DNA of 64,000 nucleotides from Draconibacterium sp. (GCA_011620585.1 WOYV01000078.1:38451-102450), one strand, 5' to 3'; positions 7,165-16,442 are shown, counted from the stretch's first letter. Translations and numbers: made by a program. The notes: generated from the sequence alone by a model not told the origin.

Positions 7165-10100
7165 ATGAGTAATAAATTTCAGGAATACAAACAATTAGAT
7201 TTATCTCAAGTCAACAAAGATGTGCTGGAGCGTTGGGAAAATGATGATACTTTTCACAAAAGTATTTCCACGCGCGAAGGGCGCCCTACTTTTGTATTTT
7301 ACGAAGGCCCGCCATCGGCAAACGGAATGCCCGGCATCCACCACGTAATGGCGCGCGCTATCAAAGATATTTTCTGTCGTTACAAAACCATGCAGGGTTA
7401 CCGTGTTCACCGAAAAGCCGGTTGGGACACTCACGGTTTGCCGGTGGAACTGAGCGTTGAAAAAGCGCTCGGGATTACCAAAGACGACATTGGCAAAAAA
7501 ATTTCGGTAGAAGAATACAGCCAGGCCTGTAAAAAAGAGGTGATGAAATACACCCGCGAGTGGGAAGACCTCACCCGACTGATGGGCTATTGGGTGAACA
7601 TGGACGATCCGTATGTAACTTACGACAACCGTTACATCGAGTCGGTGTGGTGGCTGCTCAAACAGATCTACAACAAAGGCTTGCTTTATAAAGGCTACAC
7701 CATTCAGCCCTATTCCCCTGCTGCCGGAACCGGTTTAAGTTCGCACGAGCTGAACCAGCCGGGTTGCTACCGCGACGTAAAAGATACCACTGCCATTGCG
7801 CAGTTCAAAGCCATTCGCAACGAGCGTTCAGAATTTCTTTTTGAAGGAGTGGACACTGATCTGTATTTTCTGGCCTGGACCACCACTCCGTGGACATTAC
7901 CATCGAATACCGCGCTTTGTGTGGGCCCGAAGATCAACTATGTAAAAGTACTTTCGTTCAACCCTTATACCGGCGAACCGGCGACATTGATCCTGGCAAA
8001 AGAATTGTTCCCGGTTTATTTCAGTCCGAAGAATGCTGAACTGGCTTTAGAAGACTACAAACCAGGAGACAAAAATATTCCTTATAAAGTGCTGGCTGAA
8101 TACATTGGCGAGGAATTAAAAGGTGTTCAGTACGAACAACTGATCGAGTGGGTGAAACCCGAAGGCAAAGCTTTTGAAGTGATCACCGGCGATTTTGTAA
8201 CCATCGAAGATGGTACCGGAATTGTTCACATTGCACCTACTTTTGGCGCCGACGACGACCGCGTGGCCAAACAACACGGCATTTCGCCGCTGGTGGTAAA
8301 AGATGTGGATGGCAAAATGCAGGCCCTGGTTGACCGCAAAGGGCGTTTTTATCCAACCATTGATCTCGATCCGGAGTTTGTTGAGAAATATGTCAATACC
8401 GGGAAGTACCACGAATTTGCCGGTCGTTCGGTGAAAAACGAGTACGACGATAAACTCGAAGAAGATGCATCTACTGTGGATATCGATATTTCGGTGATGC
8501 TGAAACTGGAAAACAAGGCTTTTAAAATAGAAAAGCATGTACACTCTTACCCGCACTGCTGGCGTACTGACAAACCGGTATTGTACTACCCGCTTGATTC
8601 GTGGTTTATTAAATCCACTGCGGTGAAAGACAAAATGGTGGAGTTGAACAAAACCATCAACTGGAAGCCGGTTTCAACAGGAACCGGCCGTTTTGGTAAC
8701 TGGCTCGAAAACCTGGTCGACTGGAACCTGAGCCGTTCGCGTTTCTGGGGAACCCCACTACCAATCTGGCGTACCGAAGATGCTTCTGAAGAAATCTGTA
8801 TCGGTTCGGTAGAAGAACTGATGAATGAAATACAAAAATCGGTCGATGCCGGATTTATGAATGAAAATCCGTTTGAAGGTTTTGTGGTGGGTGACAACTC
8901 CTTGGAAAACTACGATAAGATCGACCTTCATAAATCACATGTCGATCCGATTGTTTTGGTTTCGCCAACAGGACGCCAAATGTTCCGCGAGACCGACCTG
9001 ATTGATGTTTGGTTCGATTCGGGCGCGATGCCTTATGCACAACGTCACTTCCCCTTCGAGTGGAAGGAAAATTTCAAAGAAGTGTTCCCGGCTGACTTTA
9101 TTGCCGAGGGCGTTGACCAGACTCGTGGCTGGTTCTTTACTTTGCATGCCATTGCTACCATGATAGATGAATCGGTAGCTTTCAAAAATATTATTTCGAA
9201 CGGCTTGGTGCTCGACAAAAACGGCATGAAAATGTCGAAACGGTTAGGCAATGCAGTCGATCCTTTTGAAACGATCGAAAATTACGGCTCTGACCCGCTG
9301 CGCTGGTACCTTATTACCAACGCACAACCCTGGGACAACCTGAAATTTGATATTTCCGGGGTAGAAGAAGTAAAACGTAAGTTCTTCGGAACGCTATACA
9401 ATACGTACAATTTCTTCGCATTGTACGCCAATGTCGATAATTTTAAATATACCGAAGAAGAAATACCGGTAACAGAACGTCCTGAGATCGACCGCTGGAT
9501 CATCTCGCTTCTCAACTCGTTGATTAAAGAAGTGGGCGAAAGCTACGAAAGCTACGAACCCACCCGTGCAGGTCGTGCCATTTCGGAATTTGTTACAGAA
9601 AACCTGAGTAACTGGTTTGTCCGCCTGGGCCGTAAACGTTATTGGGGAGGCGAATATTCTACGGATAAAATTTCGGCGTTTCAAACGCTTTATTCCTGTT
9701 TGGTAACCGTCGCCAAATTAATGGCACCCATCGCCCCATTTTATGCCGATCAATTGTTTACCGACCTGAACAAGGTTACCGGCAAAGAAACCGACCAAAG
9801 TGTTCATCTGGCTGATTTCCCGGCTTTCGAACAACCCTTGATTAATAAGGAACTGGAAGAAAAGATGGACATTGCACAACGTGCTTCGTCGATGATCCTG
9901 GCACTTCGGCGCAAGGAAAAACTGAAAGTACGTCAGCCGCTGGCCAAAATCATGGTGCCGGTGCTAAACCCTAATTTCAAAGAACAATTTGAAGCTGTGG
10001 CAAACATTATCCTGGCCGAAGTAAACGTAAAAGAAGTTGAGTTTTTAACCGATACTGAAGGAGTGATCAAGAAACGGATCAAACCGAATTTTAAAACACT

Positions 10101-10599
10101 TGGACCCAAATACGGCAAGATCATGAAACAAATCTCGGCGGTAGTGAATCAGTTCGATCAGTCGACTATCGCGGCTTTGGAAAGCGCCGGAGAATACCAA
10201 ATTGTTGCCGGAGATGAAAAAGTGATTCTTACTTTGGAAGACGTCGAAATCCAGACCGAAGATATTCCGGGATGGACAGTGGCCACCGAAGGCCACATGA
10301 CTATCGCACTCGATATTAATGTTACGGATGAATTGAAACAAGAGGGAATTGCGCGCGAGTTCATCAACAAAATTCAGAACCTGCGCAAAGACAGCAATTT
10401 TGAGGTAACCGACCGTATCCGCATCGTAATTGAAAAACACGACGCATTTAATTCCGCGATCGAAAACCACCGTGAATATATTTGCGTACAAACGCTTGCC
10501 GAGTCGCTAACACTGGTAGATAGCGTTGATTCGCCAAAAGCCAGTACAGTGGAAATCGATAAGGATGTATTGGCAAAGATTGAAGTAGAAAAGTTATAA
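7165..10599 (+). CDS. ileS: Isoleucyl-tRNA synthetase, eukaryote-like (type 2)
   Basis: A 1144-residue class Ia aminoacyl-tRNA synthetase charging tRNA-Ile. The HIGH-type motif appears as PGIHHV at about residues 56-61, inside the family signature YEGPPSANGMPGIHH. The KMSKS motif appears as KMSKR at about residue 690 (GMKMSKRLGN). The long CP1 editing insertion lies between them, with the editing-site signature AWTTTPWTLPSNTA at about residues 237-250. The KMSKR form, the length and the long C-terminal extension fit the eukaryote-type IleS group, whose members tend to be naturally resistant to mupirocin; resistance here is inference. It has a strong promoter of its own and is followed by a DksA-like gene after 85 bases. 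Confidence 0.97.
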   Translation: MSNKFQEYKQLDLSQVNKDVLERWENDDTFHKSISTREGRPTFVFYEGPPSANGMPGIHHVMARAIKDIFCRYKTMQGYRVHRKAGWDTHGLPVELSVEKALGITKDDIGKKISVEEYSQACKKEVMKYTREWEDLTRLMGYWVNMDDPYVTYDNRYIESVWWLLKQIYNKGLLYKGYTIQPYSPAAGTGLSSHELNQPGCYRDVKDTTAIAQFKAIRNERSEFLFEGVDTDLYFLAWTTTPWTLPSNTALCVGPKINYVKVLSFNPYTGEPATLILAKELFPVYFSPKNAELALEDYKPGDKNIPYKVLAEYIGEELKGVQYEQLIEWVKPEGKAFEVITGDFVTIEDGTGIVHIAPTFGADDDRVAKQHGISPLVVKDVDGKMQALVDRKGRFYPTIDLDPEFVEKYVNTGKYHEFAGRSVKNEYDDKLEEDASTVDIDISVMLKLENKAFKIEKHVHSYPHCWRTDKPVLYYPLDSWFIKSTAVKDKMVELNKTINWKPVSTGTGRFGNWLENLVDWNLSRSRFWGTPLPIWRTEDASEEICIGSVEELMNEIQKSVDAGFMNENPFEGFVVGDNSLENYDKIDLHKSHVDPIVLVSPTGRQMFRETDLIDVWFDSGAMPYAQRHFPFEWKENFKEVFPADFIAEGVDQTRGWFFTLHAIATMIDESVAFKNIISNGLVLDKNGMKMSKRLGNAVDPFETIENYGSDPLRWYLITNAQPWDNLKFDISGVEEVKRKFFGTLYNTYNFFALYANVDNFKYTEEEIPVTERPEIDRWIISLLNSLIKEVGESYESYEPTRAGRAISEFVTENLSNWFVRLGRKRYWGGEYSTDKISAFQTLYSCLVTVAKLMAPIAPFYADQLFTDLNKVTGKETDQSVHLADFPAFEQPLINKELEEKMDIAQRASSMILALRRKEKLKVRQPLAKIMVPVLNPNFKEQFEAVANIILAEVNVKEVEFLTDTEGVIKKRIKPNFKTLGPKYGKIMKQISAVVNQFDQSTIAALESAGEYQIVAGDEKVILTLEDVEIQTEDIPGWTVATEGHMTIALDINVTDELKQEGIAREFINKIQNLRKDSNFEVTDRIRIVIEKHDAFNSAIENHREYICVQTLAESLTLVDSVDSPKASTVEIDKDVLAKIEVEKL

Positions 10600-10684
10600 T
10601 GTAAAAAGACCAGCCTCAGAAAAATTTATTGTTTTTTTGATTACTTTAGAGGCTTCTTGAAAAACAGGAAAGAACTAAAACCTT

Positions 10685-11068
10685 ATGGTTATGGGAGAGA
10701 AAAACAGATACACGGATGAAGAGTTGAACGAATTCAAAGAAATCATCAATAAAAAGCTTGCCAAAGCGCAGGAAGATTACGAGATGTACAAGAATTCGAT
10801 TACTCAGGGCGATGGAAATGATATTTCCGATACCTCGCCAACATTTAAGATCCTGGAAGAAGGAGCTGCTACACTTTCGAAAGAAGAAGCAGGAAAACTT
10901 GCACAGCGCCAGCAAAAGTTCATACAGCACTTACAGGCTGCTTTGATTCGCATCGAGAATAAAACATACGGAATCTGTCGCGAAACAGGCAAACTCATTT
11001 CGAAAGAAAGATTACGGGCCGTTCCGCACGCCACTCTGAGTATCGATGCTAAAAAGGATCAAAAATAA
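10685..11068 (+). CDS. TraR/DksA-family protein with a degenerate zinc finger
   Basis: A 127-residue DksA-like protein expected to bind the secondary channel of RNA polymerase. An N-terminal helical hairpin with an acidic tip (DGNDISDTS, about residues 42-50) precedes a coiled-coil segment, and the C-terminal part has the family signature YGICRETGKLI and RLRAVPHATLSI. In canonical DksA four cysteines bind zinc. Here only one Cys is left in that region (CRETGK) and the second pair is replaced by PHAT, so zinc binding is probably lost. This degenerate form is common in Bacteroidota. Starts at 10685 (ATG) or two codons later at 10691 are both possible. It lies between ileS and lspA and ends at a strong terminator. 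Confidence 0.88.
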   Translation: MVMGEKNRYTDEELNEFKEIINKKLAKAQEDYEMYKNSITQGDGNDISDTSPTFKILEEGAATLSKEEAGKLAQRQQKFIQHLQAALIRIENKTYGICRETGKLISKERLRAVPHATLSIDAKKDQK

Positions 11069-11089
11069 GTAGAAGATAATATTAAAAGT

Positions 11090-11134
11090 TGCTCTTCGAA
11101 ACCATGATGAAAGGAAATTCGGAGAGCATTTTTA
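11090..11134 (+). terminator. Terminator after the DksA-like gene
   Basis: TGCTCTTCGAA pairs over all 11 positions (one G-T pair) with TTCGGAGAGCA, followed by TTTTTATTT. It separates the ileS-dksA unit from lspA. Confidence 0.8.
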
Positions 11135-11149
11135 TTTGAATAAAAGGAC

Positions 11150-11812
11150 ATGTCGAGAACTGTAAAATCATTACTGATCATCTTTGCTATCCTAATCGTC
11201 GACCAGGTTCTGAAAATCTGGATCAAAACTCATATGTCGATTGGCGACGAGATTGTTGTTTTTAAAGACTGGTTCATCCTTCATTTTGTTGAAAACAACG
11301 GGATGGCTTTTGGTTTCGAATTTAATGGAAATTACGGGAAACTTTTCCTGAGCGTTTTCCGGATGCTGGCTGTGATTGCCATTGGCTGGTACCTCTTTAA
11401 GCTCACTAAACAAAAAAACAATCCATTTGGGTTTATCGTTTGTATCTCGCTCATTTTCGCAGGTGCTATCGGTAATATCATCGATAGTTTGTTTTACGGA
11501 ATGATTTTTAACCATAGCTACGGGCAAGTTGCCACACTGTTTCCGGAAAGTGGGGGATATTCCAGTTTCCTGCATGGCCGCGTAGTCGATATGTTTTATT
11601 TCCCTATACTCGAGGGGCGCTATCCCGGGTGGATCCCGAAAATTGGGGGAAACCCTTTCATTTTCTTCCGTCCGGTTTTTAATATAGCCGACTCTGCCAT
11701 TACCGTTGGTATTTTTTCTATCCTGATTTTTTACCGGGGATATTTCAATAAAAAAGAAGAAATGGCAGAACCAGTAGAACCGGATGCATCTGTTGTTAAA
11801 GAAAATAAATAG
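11150..11812 (+). CDS. lspA: Lipoprotein signal peptidase II
   Basis: A 220-residue inner-membrane aspartyl protease that cleaves the signal peptide of prolipoproteins after lipid attachment. Four membrane helices are visible (about 5-22, 66-86, 94-118, 180-198). The conserved motifs are VDQVLKIW in helix 1, VENNGMAFG in the first periplasmic loop, and the two catalytic aspartates in GNIIDSLFYG (about residue 116) and FNIADSAITVG (about residue 180). A longer periplasmic insert between the aspartates and a charged C-terminal tail are typical of Bacteroidota LspA. This window alone encodes about ten predicted lipoproteins that would be its clients. It is a stand-alone gene between terminator 11090-11134 and cysS. 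Confidence 0.96.
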   Translation: MSRTVKSLLIIFAILIVDQVLKIWIKTHMSIGDEIVVFKDWFILHFVENNGMAFGFEFNGNYGKLFLSVFRMLAVIAIGWYLFKLTKQKNNPFGFIVCISLIFAGAIGNIIDSLFYGMIFNHSYGQVATLFPESGGYSSFLHGRVVDMFYFPILEGRYPGWIPKIGGNPFIFFRPVFNIADSAITVGIFSILIFYRGYFNKKEEMAEPVEPDASVVKENK

Positions 11813-11873
11813 CATTTGTTAAACGCGTGTTTTGCAAGGATGGTCGAAAAGGCTGAAAATAGAGCATTTATCT

Positions 11874-11881
11874 TACCTTTG
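11874..11881 (+). promoter_or_regulatory. Minus-7 box for cysS
   Basis: TACCTTTG matches TAnnTTTG exactly, 26 bases before the cysS ATG. No TTG is found at the usual minus-33 spacing. Confidence 0.5.
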
Positions 11882-11907
11882 TAACCTTATCTCGATTTCA
11901 TAAAATC

Positions 11908-13383
11908 ATGGGAAATCAACTGTTTATTTACAACACATTAAGTCGTAAAAAGGAAGCGTTTAAACCTCTGGTTGAAGGCAGGGTAGGATTGTATGTTTGC
12001 GGACCGACAGTTTACAGCGATTCGCACCTTGGGCACGCAAGGCCGTATATAACCTTCGACCTCTTGTATCGGTATCTTACTTTTCAGGGAAACAAGGTCA
12101 GGTATGTAAGAAATATTACCGATGTAGGCCATCTCGAAGACGAGGTGGAGGGAGCCGGCGAAGACAGGATCACAAAAAAGGCGCGTATTGAGCAACTCGA
12201 GCCAATGGAAGTGGTTCAGAAATATATGAACTCCTTTCATCGGAATATGGAAAACCTGAATATTTTACCGCCGAGTATTGAGCCCCGTGCCTCGGGTCAT
12301 ATCCTCGAGCAGCAGGAAATGGTTCAGCAGATCCTCGACAATGGCTTTGCATACGAAACCAATGGCTCGGTTTATTTCGATGTGGAAAAATACAACCAGA
12401 AACACAAATACGGTATTCTTTCGGGCCGCAATCTCGACGATATTAAAACCAATACCCGCGAACTCGACGGACAGAGCGAGAAGAAGAACTCATTTGATTT
12501 TGCACTATGGAAAAAAGCTTCACCGGAACATATTATGCGCTGGCCATCAAAATGGAGCGATGGTTTCCCCGGTTGGCACCTTGAATGTTCGGTTATGAGT
12601 ACCAAATATTTAGGCGAGCACTTTGATATTCACGGGGGAGGAATGGATCTGACTTTTCCGCATCACGAGTGCGAGATCGCACAAAATACAGCATGTTCGG
12701 GAAGTGGAGCGGTTCGTTACTGGATGCACAACAACATGATAACCATCAACGGGCAGAAAATGGCGCGTTCGCTGGGGAATTTCATCACGTTAAAAGAGCT
12801 TTTCACCGGGAAACACGAATTGCTGTACCAGGCTTATTCTCCCATGACAATACGCTTTTTTATTTTGCAGGCTCACTACCGCAGCACCATCGATTTCTCG
12901 AATGAAGCGCTGCAGGCGTCGGAAAAAGGATTGGAACGTTTGATGGCCGCGATGAAAACACTTGGCGAATTAAAAGCTTCGGATAGTTCAACTGTAGAAG
13001 TGGCCCCGATAATGGAAAAATGCTTTGCCGCCATAAACGACGACCTGAACAGTCCGATTGCGATTGCCCATCTTTTCGACGGGGTGAAGATGATCAATTC
13101 GATAAAAGCAGGCTCGGAGAAAATTTCGCCTGCCGACCTCGATGAATTAAAAGAATTCTACCAGACTTTTGTTTTTGATATTCTCGGACTTAAAGACGAA
13201 GAAATGCCAGTTACCGGAAACAATCAAACGCTGGATGGAGCAATGGAATTGCTGATTAGCCTGCGTAAAGATGCCAAGGCGAACAAAGACTGGGCTACTG
13301 CCGATAAAATCCGCGACGAGTTGAATGCCATTGGAATCGAATTAAAAGACACAAAAGACGGGGTGGAATGGAGCCTTAAATGA
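11908..13383 (+). CDS. cysS: Cysteinyl-tRNA synthetase
   Basis: A 491-residue class I aminoacyl-tRNA synthetase charging tRNA-Cys. The active-site start [18 protein letters not shown] (about residues 30-47) contains zinc ligand Cys31 and the HIGH motif as HLGH. Further zinc ligands lie in HLECSVM and in the PHHECEIAQ segment. The KMSKS loop appears as KMARS in [14 protein letters not shown] at about residue 285. Length matches the family. It has its own minus-7 box and is followed by a 91-base gap with repeats before ribE. Confidence 0.97.
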   Translation: MGNQLFIYNTLSRKKEAFKPLVEGRVGLYVCGPTVYSDSHLGHARPYITFDLLYRYLTFQGNKVRYVRNITDVGHLEDEVEGAGEDRITKKARIEQLEPMEVVQKYMNSFHRNMENLNILPPSIEPRASGHILEQQEMVQQILDNGFAYETNGSVYFDVEKYNQKHKYGILSGRNLDDIKTNTRELDGQSEKKNSFDFALWKKASPEHIMRWPSKWSDGFPGWHLECSVMSTKYLGEHFDIHGGGMDLTFPHHECEIAQNTACSGSGAVRYWMHNNMITINGQKMARSLGNFITLKELFTGKHELLYQAYSPMTIRFFILQAHYRSTIDFSNEALQASEKGLERLMAAMKTLGELKASDSSTVEVAPIMEKCFAAINDDLNSPIAIAHLFDGVKMINSIKAGSEKISPADLDELKEFYQTFVFDILGLKDEEMPVTGNNQTLDGAMELLISLRKDAKANKDWATADKIRDELNAIGIELKDTKDGVEWSLK

Positions 13384-13403
13384 TTGTATAATGAAGAATG
13401 ATG

Positions 13404-13468
13404 ATTAACGATTGACGAGAAGGAAAATCTGCAATCTCAAATCGTTAATCGAAATTCGTAAATCAAAA
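13404..13468. repeat. Inverted repeat plus 16-base dispersed repeat in the cysS-ribE gap
   Basis: ATTAACGATT (13404-13413) and AATCGTTAAT (13440-13449) are perfect inverted copies 26 bases apart. They are followed by AATTCGTAAATCAAAA (13453-13468), which recurs exactly at 5976-5991 in the broken lipoprotein gene. This resembles the short ATCGTT/AAATC-type intergenic repeats I associate with Bacteroidota genomes. No function is assigned. Confidence 0.6.
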
Positions 13469-13474
13469 TAGATT

Positions 13475-14086
13475 ATGTTTTCAGGAATAGTAGAAGAATA
13501 CGGAACAGTAACCAAGATTGAAAAAGATCAGGAGAATGTGCATTTCACACTCACCTGTTCATTTGCTGATCAGCTTAAAGTAGACCAGAGTTTGTCGCAC
13601 AACGGAGTGTGCTTGACAGTAGTTTGGGTCGATAAGGAAAAAAAATTATACAAGGTCACGGCTATTAAGGAAACGCTTTTAAAATCGAATCTGGGTTTGT
13701 TGGAAGTGGGTTCGAAAGTGAACCTCGAACGCAGCATGATGATGAACGGACGTTTGGATGGTCACATCGTTCAGGGGCATGTTGACCAAACTGCTGTCTG
13801 CAAAAAAGTGGAAGAAGCCGATGGAAGTTGGTACTACACATTTGAATACGACTTCGATATTGAGAAAGCCAAACAAGGCTACATGACGGTTGAAAAAGGT
13901 TCGGTAACTGTAAATGGTGTGAGCCTGACTGTAGTAAATTCGAAAGACAATTCGTTCCAGGTAGCGATTATTCCGTTTACCCACGAAGTCACCAACTTCC
14001 ACACCTTTAAAGAAGGAAGTGTAATAAATCTCGAGTTCGACATAATTGGAAAATACCTGGGCAAGTTGAATTCATTCAATCGGTAA
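13475..14086 (+). CDS. ribE: Riboflavin synthase, alpha chain
   Basis: A 203-residue enzyme that dismutates two molecules of 6,7-dimethyl-8-ribityllumazine to riboflavin. It begins with the invariant MFSGIVEEYGTV and shows the family's internal duplication: two lumazine-binding barrels (about residues 1-93 and 94-190), each with a SHNGVCLTV / TVNGVSLTVV type active-site segment. Other signatures are GRLDGHIVQGHVD at the start of repeat 2 and the C-terminal VNLEFDIIGKYL. Other riboflavin genes are not adjacent. The gene ends at a terminator (14109-14132). Confidence 0.96.
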   Translation: MFSGIVEEYGTVTKIEKDQENVHFTLTCSFADQLKVDQSLSHNGVCLTVVWVDKEKKLYKVTAIKETLLKSNLGLLEVGSKVNLERSMMMNGRLDGHIVQGHVDQTAVCKKVEEADGSWYYTFEYDFDIEKAKQGYMTVEKGSVTVNGVSLTVVNSKDNSFQVAIIPFTHEVTNFHTFKEGSVINLEFDIIGKYLGKLNSFNR

Positions 14087-14108
14087 AATATTGACACAAA
14101 TAAATAGA

Positions 14109-14132
14109 GGGTCCGTGCAACGGGCCTTTTTT
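14109..14132 (+). terminator. Terminator after ribE
   Basis: GG-CCGT pairs with ACGG-CC around a three-base loop, with a small internal loop, followed by six T. Confidence 0.75.
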
Positions 14133-14187
14133 ATGAACTAACAATTGAAAAATCGGTTATTAGGAACAGATTTGGTAACTTGCATTT

Positions 14188-14916
14188 ATGAATCAGACAG
14201 CGCTGATAACAGGAGCTTCGAAACGGATTGGCAGGGCCGTTGTGGAACATTTAGCCGGGAAGGGCTGGAATGTGATTGTTCATTACAATAGATCGGCAGA
14301 AGACGCCATTTCGCTGGTACAGCAACTGACTGAAAAATATCCAAAACAATTGTTTTCTTCTGTTCCTGCAAACCTTGCCAATAGCCACGAAGTGCAAAGC
14401 CTGATTCCAGGTATCGTTAGCCAGACCGGGCCTTTTGATTTGCTGGTAAACAATGCATCCGTTTTCGATAAAAGTTATCTGAAAGAAACACCGGAGAAAC
14501 TCTTCGACACACAAATGGAAGTTAATTTTAAAGCCCCGTTTCTTTTGATCCGCGATTTTGCGGTGCATTGCAGAAAAGGGAACATTATAAATTTTGCAGA
14601 TACGCGTGTGACCTCGAATAAATCGAATTTTGCAGCTTATTCTTTATCAAAAAAAGCTTTGTGGGAATTGACCAAAATGGCTGCACTCGAGCTGGCTCCC
14701 GAAATCAGGATAAACGCTATCGCTCCGGGAGTTACGCTGGCACCGGCTGGCGAAGGTGGGGCATATTTGCAGAATCTGGCAAGGGAAATTCCGATGAAAC
14801 GTCCGGGAGGCAACGACCCAATACTGAAAAGTATCGATTATATTTTGGAAAATAACTACCTCACCGGGCAACTTTTGTTTGCCGATGGTGGTGAAAATTT
14901 GAGTAAAAACGGGTAG
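14188..14916 (+). CDS. folM: Pteridine reductase-like SDR (FolM type)
   Basis: A 242-residue short-chain dehydrogenase. The nucleotide-binding motif is TGASKRIGRA, which carries the TGxxxRxG form typical of PTR1/FolM pteridine reductases instead of the usual TGxxxGxG. The catalytic segment has NFADTRV followed by Tyr151-x3-Lys155 in AAYSLSKKAL, matching the Asp-Tyr-Lys set of PTR1. The IRINAIAPGV segment is also typical. FolM reduces dihydromonapterin to tetrahydromonapterin and has weak dihydrofolate reductase activity. The next two genes are FolX-like and HPPK-like with a 3-base gap and a 4-base overlap, which strongly supports a pterin role. A near-consensus box TAACTTGC at 14176-14183 lies only four bases before the ATG, so the transcript may be leaderless. 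Confidence 0.82.
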   Translation: MNQTALITGASKRIGRAVVEHLAGKGWNVIVHYNRSAEDAISLVQQLTEKYPKQLFSSVPANLANSHEVQSLIPGIVSQTGPFDLLVNNASVFDKSYLKETPEKLFDTQMEVNFKAPFLLIRDFAVHCRKGNIINFADTRVTSNKSNFAAYSLSKKALWELTKMAALELAPEIRINAIAPGVTLAPAGEGGAYLQNLAREIPMKRPGGNDPILKSIDYILENNYLTGQLLFADGGENLSKNG

Positions 14917-14919
14917 AAC

Positions 14920-15273
14920 ATGGCAATAATACGTGTAAAAAATCTCCTGATCAGGACCTATATTGGGTTTAATCCCGAAGAACTGGTGAACAAACAGGAT
15001 GTTTTAATCAATCTTGAGATTGAGACCAATATTCCGGAGGAGGCGCTTGAAGCCGATGAGCCGGCAGGTATTTTTGATTATAAAACCATCACCAAAAGGG
15101 TTATCGCACTGGTGCAGGACGGACAGTTTAAGCTGCTGGAAGTGCTCACAAAAAAAATCCTTGACATAGTGATGGAAGATGAACGGGTTGTACGCGCAAA
15201 GGTAGAAGTGGACAAACCGCATGCGTTGCGCTTTGCCGAGTCGGTGTCGCTGCAAATGGAGGCTAAACGATGA
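14920..15273 (+). CDS. FolX/FolB-type dihydroneopterin epimerase or aldolase
   Basis: A 117-residue T-fold protein of the dihydroneopterin aldolase superfamily. It resembles FolX (dihydroneopterin triphosphate 2'-epimerase) more than FolB. As I recall the E. coli FolX sequence, it shares the opening IIRVKNL, the IGFNPEE and NKQDVLINL segments, the TITKRVI and LLEVLTKKILDI helices and a C-terminal DKPHALRFAESVS block. FolX makes the precursor of monapterin, and its partner FolM is encoded just upstream, so the pair would make tetrahydromonapterin. The stop codon overlaps the start of the HPPK-like gene by four bases (ATGA), showing translational coupling. A plain FolB aldolase of folate synthesis remains possible, as the two families are hard to separate by eye. 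Confidence 0.75.
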   Translation: MAIIRVKNLLIRTYIGFNPEELVNKQDVLINLEIETNIPEEALEADEPAGIFDYKTITKRVIALVQDGQFKLLEVLTKKILDIVMEDERVVRAKVEVDKPHALRFAESVSLQMEAKR

Positions 15274-15638
15274 ACACCTGTATTATCGGTATTGGTTCGA
15301 ACATCAATCCCGAAACCAACATTGCCGACATGCTCGACATTCTTCGCACAAAAGTGGAAGTCATCAAAGTTTCTCCGATGATTATTACTAAACCGATTGG
15401 CATTAAGGATCAACCTGACTATACCAACGGGGCAGTTAAGATTGAAACAGAACTCGAACAGGACGATCTTAACCGAATGCTGAAATCGATTGAAGATGAG
15501 CTGGGACGCGATAGAAGCGGCCTGAAATTTGGCCCAAGAACGATGGATCTGGATATCGTTATGTGGAACGGAGAAATCGTAGATCCGGATTATTACACCC
15601 GCGACTTTCTGGAGAAAAGTGTAAAGGCTGTCCTGTAA
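15270..15638 (+). CDS. folK: Short HPPK (6-hydroxymethyldihydropterin pyrophosphokinase)
   Basis: A 122-residue HPPK-family protein. It has the opening IGIGSNINPETN, a middle PDYTNGAVKIET segment and the family signature ELGRDRSGLKFGPRTMDLDI, which carries the ATP/magnesium site. HPPK transfers pyrophosphate from ATP to 6-hydroxymethyl-7,8-dihydropterin in folate synthesis. At 122 residues it is shorter than the usual 155-180, because it stops soon after the DLDIVMWNGEIVDPD region. It is translationally coupled to the FolX-like gene. Because its neighbours point to monapterin and not folate, it could serve a variant pathway. A normal-length folK elsewhere in the genome would support that. Confidence 0.82.
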   Translation: MNTCIIGIGSNINPETNIADMLDILRTKVEVIKVSPMIITKPIGIKDQPDYTNGAVKIETELEQDDLNRMLKSIEDELGRDRSGLKFGPRTMDLDIVMWNGEIVDPDYYTRDFLEKSVKAVL

Positions 15639-15642
15639 ATTT

Positions 15643-16410
15643 TCAAGAATTCTTTCGAATAAATAGTTCGTTCAAACCTTGTATCCCGTCGATTTCGGAG
15701 AGATCGCTCACTACAAAATCGGCTCCGTTTTCGGCCAGTTCTTTTTCATTATTCTCGCGGGCAATTCCAAGCGTTAACCCAAATTTTCCTTTGGCACCTG
15801 CCTGAACTCCAGAGACAGCATCTTCCACAACAATCGATCTCGCGGGTGTCGATTCAAGCATCGCGCAGGCGCTTGTAAAAATATCAGGCTCAGGTTTTCC
15901 GTGCAAACCCAATTCAGCAGAAATAACCCCATCAACACGAGCTCCAAAAACTGTAAGCAGGTTAACTGCCTTGAGCACCGGCGCGCAGTTTTTGCTCGAC
16001 GAGGCCACTCCCAATTTTACTCCGGCTGCTTTTAATTCCTCAAGTAACCTGGATGTCGATTCATACACCTCAACGCCATCACGCGCAATTACTTCGTTAA
16101 AAGAATCATTTTTACGATTGCCCAACCCGCAGACTGTTTCTTTCCCGGCTTCATCCGATGGATCGCCAAACGGAAGCTGGATGTTTCGGGATTCGAGAAA
16201 AGAGGCAACCCCTTTGTAACGCGGCTTCCCGTCAACAAATGCGAGATAATCGTTTTGCGTAAATTCAGTAAAAGTTTCATTTAATTCATCTGCCCGTTTT
16301 TTCAGGTATTCGTCGAACATTTTTTTCCACGCGGCCGTGTGCGTTAAAGCTGTTTTTGTAATTACACCATCCATGTCGAAAATCACTGCTTCAAATGCCA
16401 ATTCTCCCAT
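15643..16410 (-). CDS. HAD phosphatase, beta-phosphoglucomutase family
   Basis: A 255-residue haloacid-dehalogenase superfamily enzyme, subfamily IA, of the beta-phosphoglucomutase-like group. Motif I is FDMDGVIT with the two aspartates at residues 12 and 14, motif II is GVASSSKN, the lysine of motif III is in GLHGKPEPDIF, and motif IV is VVEDAVSGVQAG. The cap domain (about residues 20-100) has the DYLAFVDGKPRYKGV substrate loop seen in beta-phosphoglucomutases. It may isomerise beta-glucose 1-phosphate or simply dephosphorylate sugar phosphates. It is convergent with the pterin cluster (4 bases between stops) and divergent from tryptophanase. Confidence 0.85.
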   Translation of the reverse strand: MGELAFEAVIFDMDGVITKTALTHTAAWKKMFDEYLKKRADELNETFTEFTQNDYLAFVDGKPRYKGVASFLESRNIQLPFGDPSDEAGKETVCGLGNRKNDSFNEVIARDGVEVYESTSRLLEELKAAGVKLGVASSSKNCAPVLKAVNLLTVFGARVDGVISAELGLHGKPEPDIFTSACAMLESTPARSIVVEDAVSGVQAGAKGKFGLTLGIARENNEKELAENGADFVVSDLSEIDGIQGLNELFIRKNS

Positions 16411-16434
16411 TTGGTTTTATCTGTTAATCCGGCG

Positions 16435-16442
16435 CAAAAATA
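16435..16442 (-). promoter_or_regulatory. Minus-7 box for the HAD phosphatase gene
   Basis: Minus-strand TATTTTTG, an exact TAnnTTTG match, 24 bases before the start codon at 16410. Confidence 0.5.
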
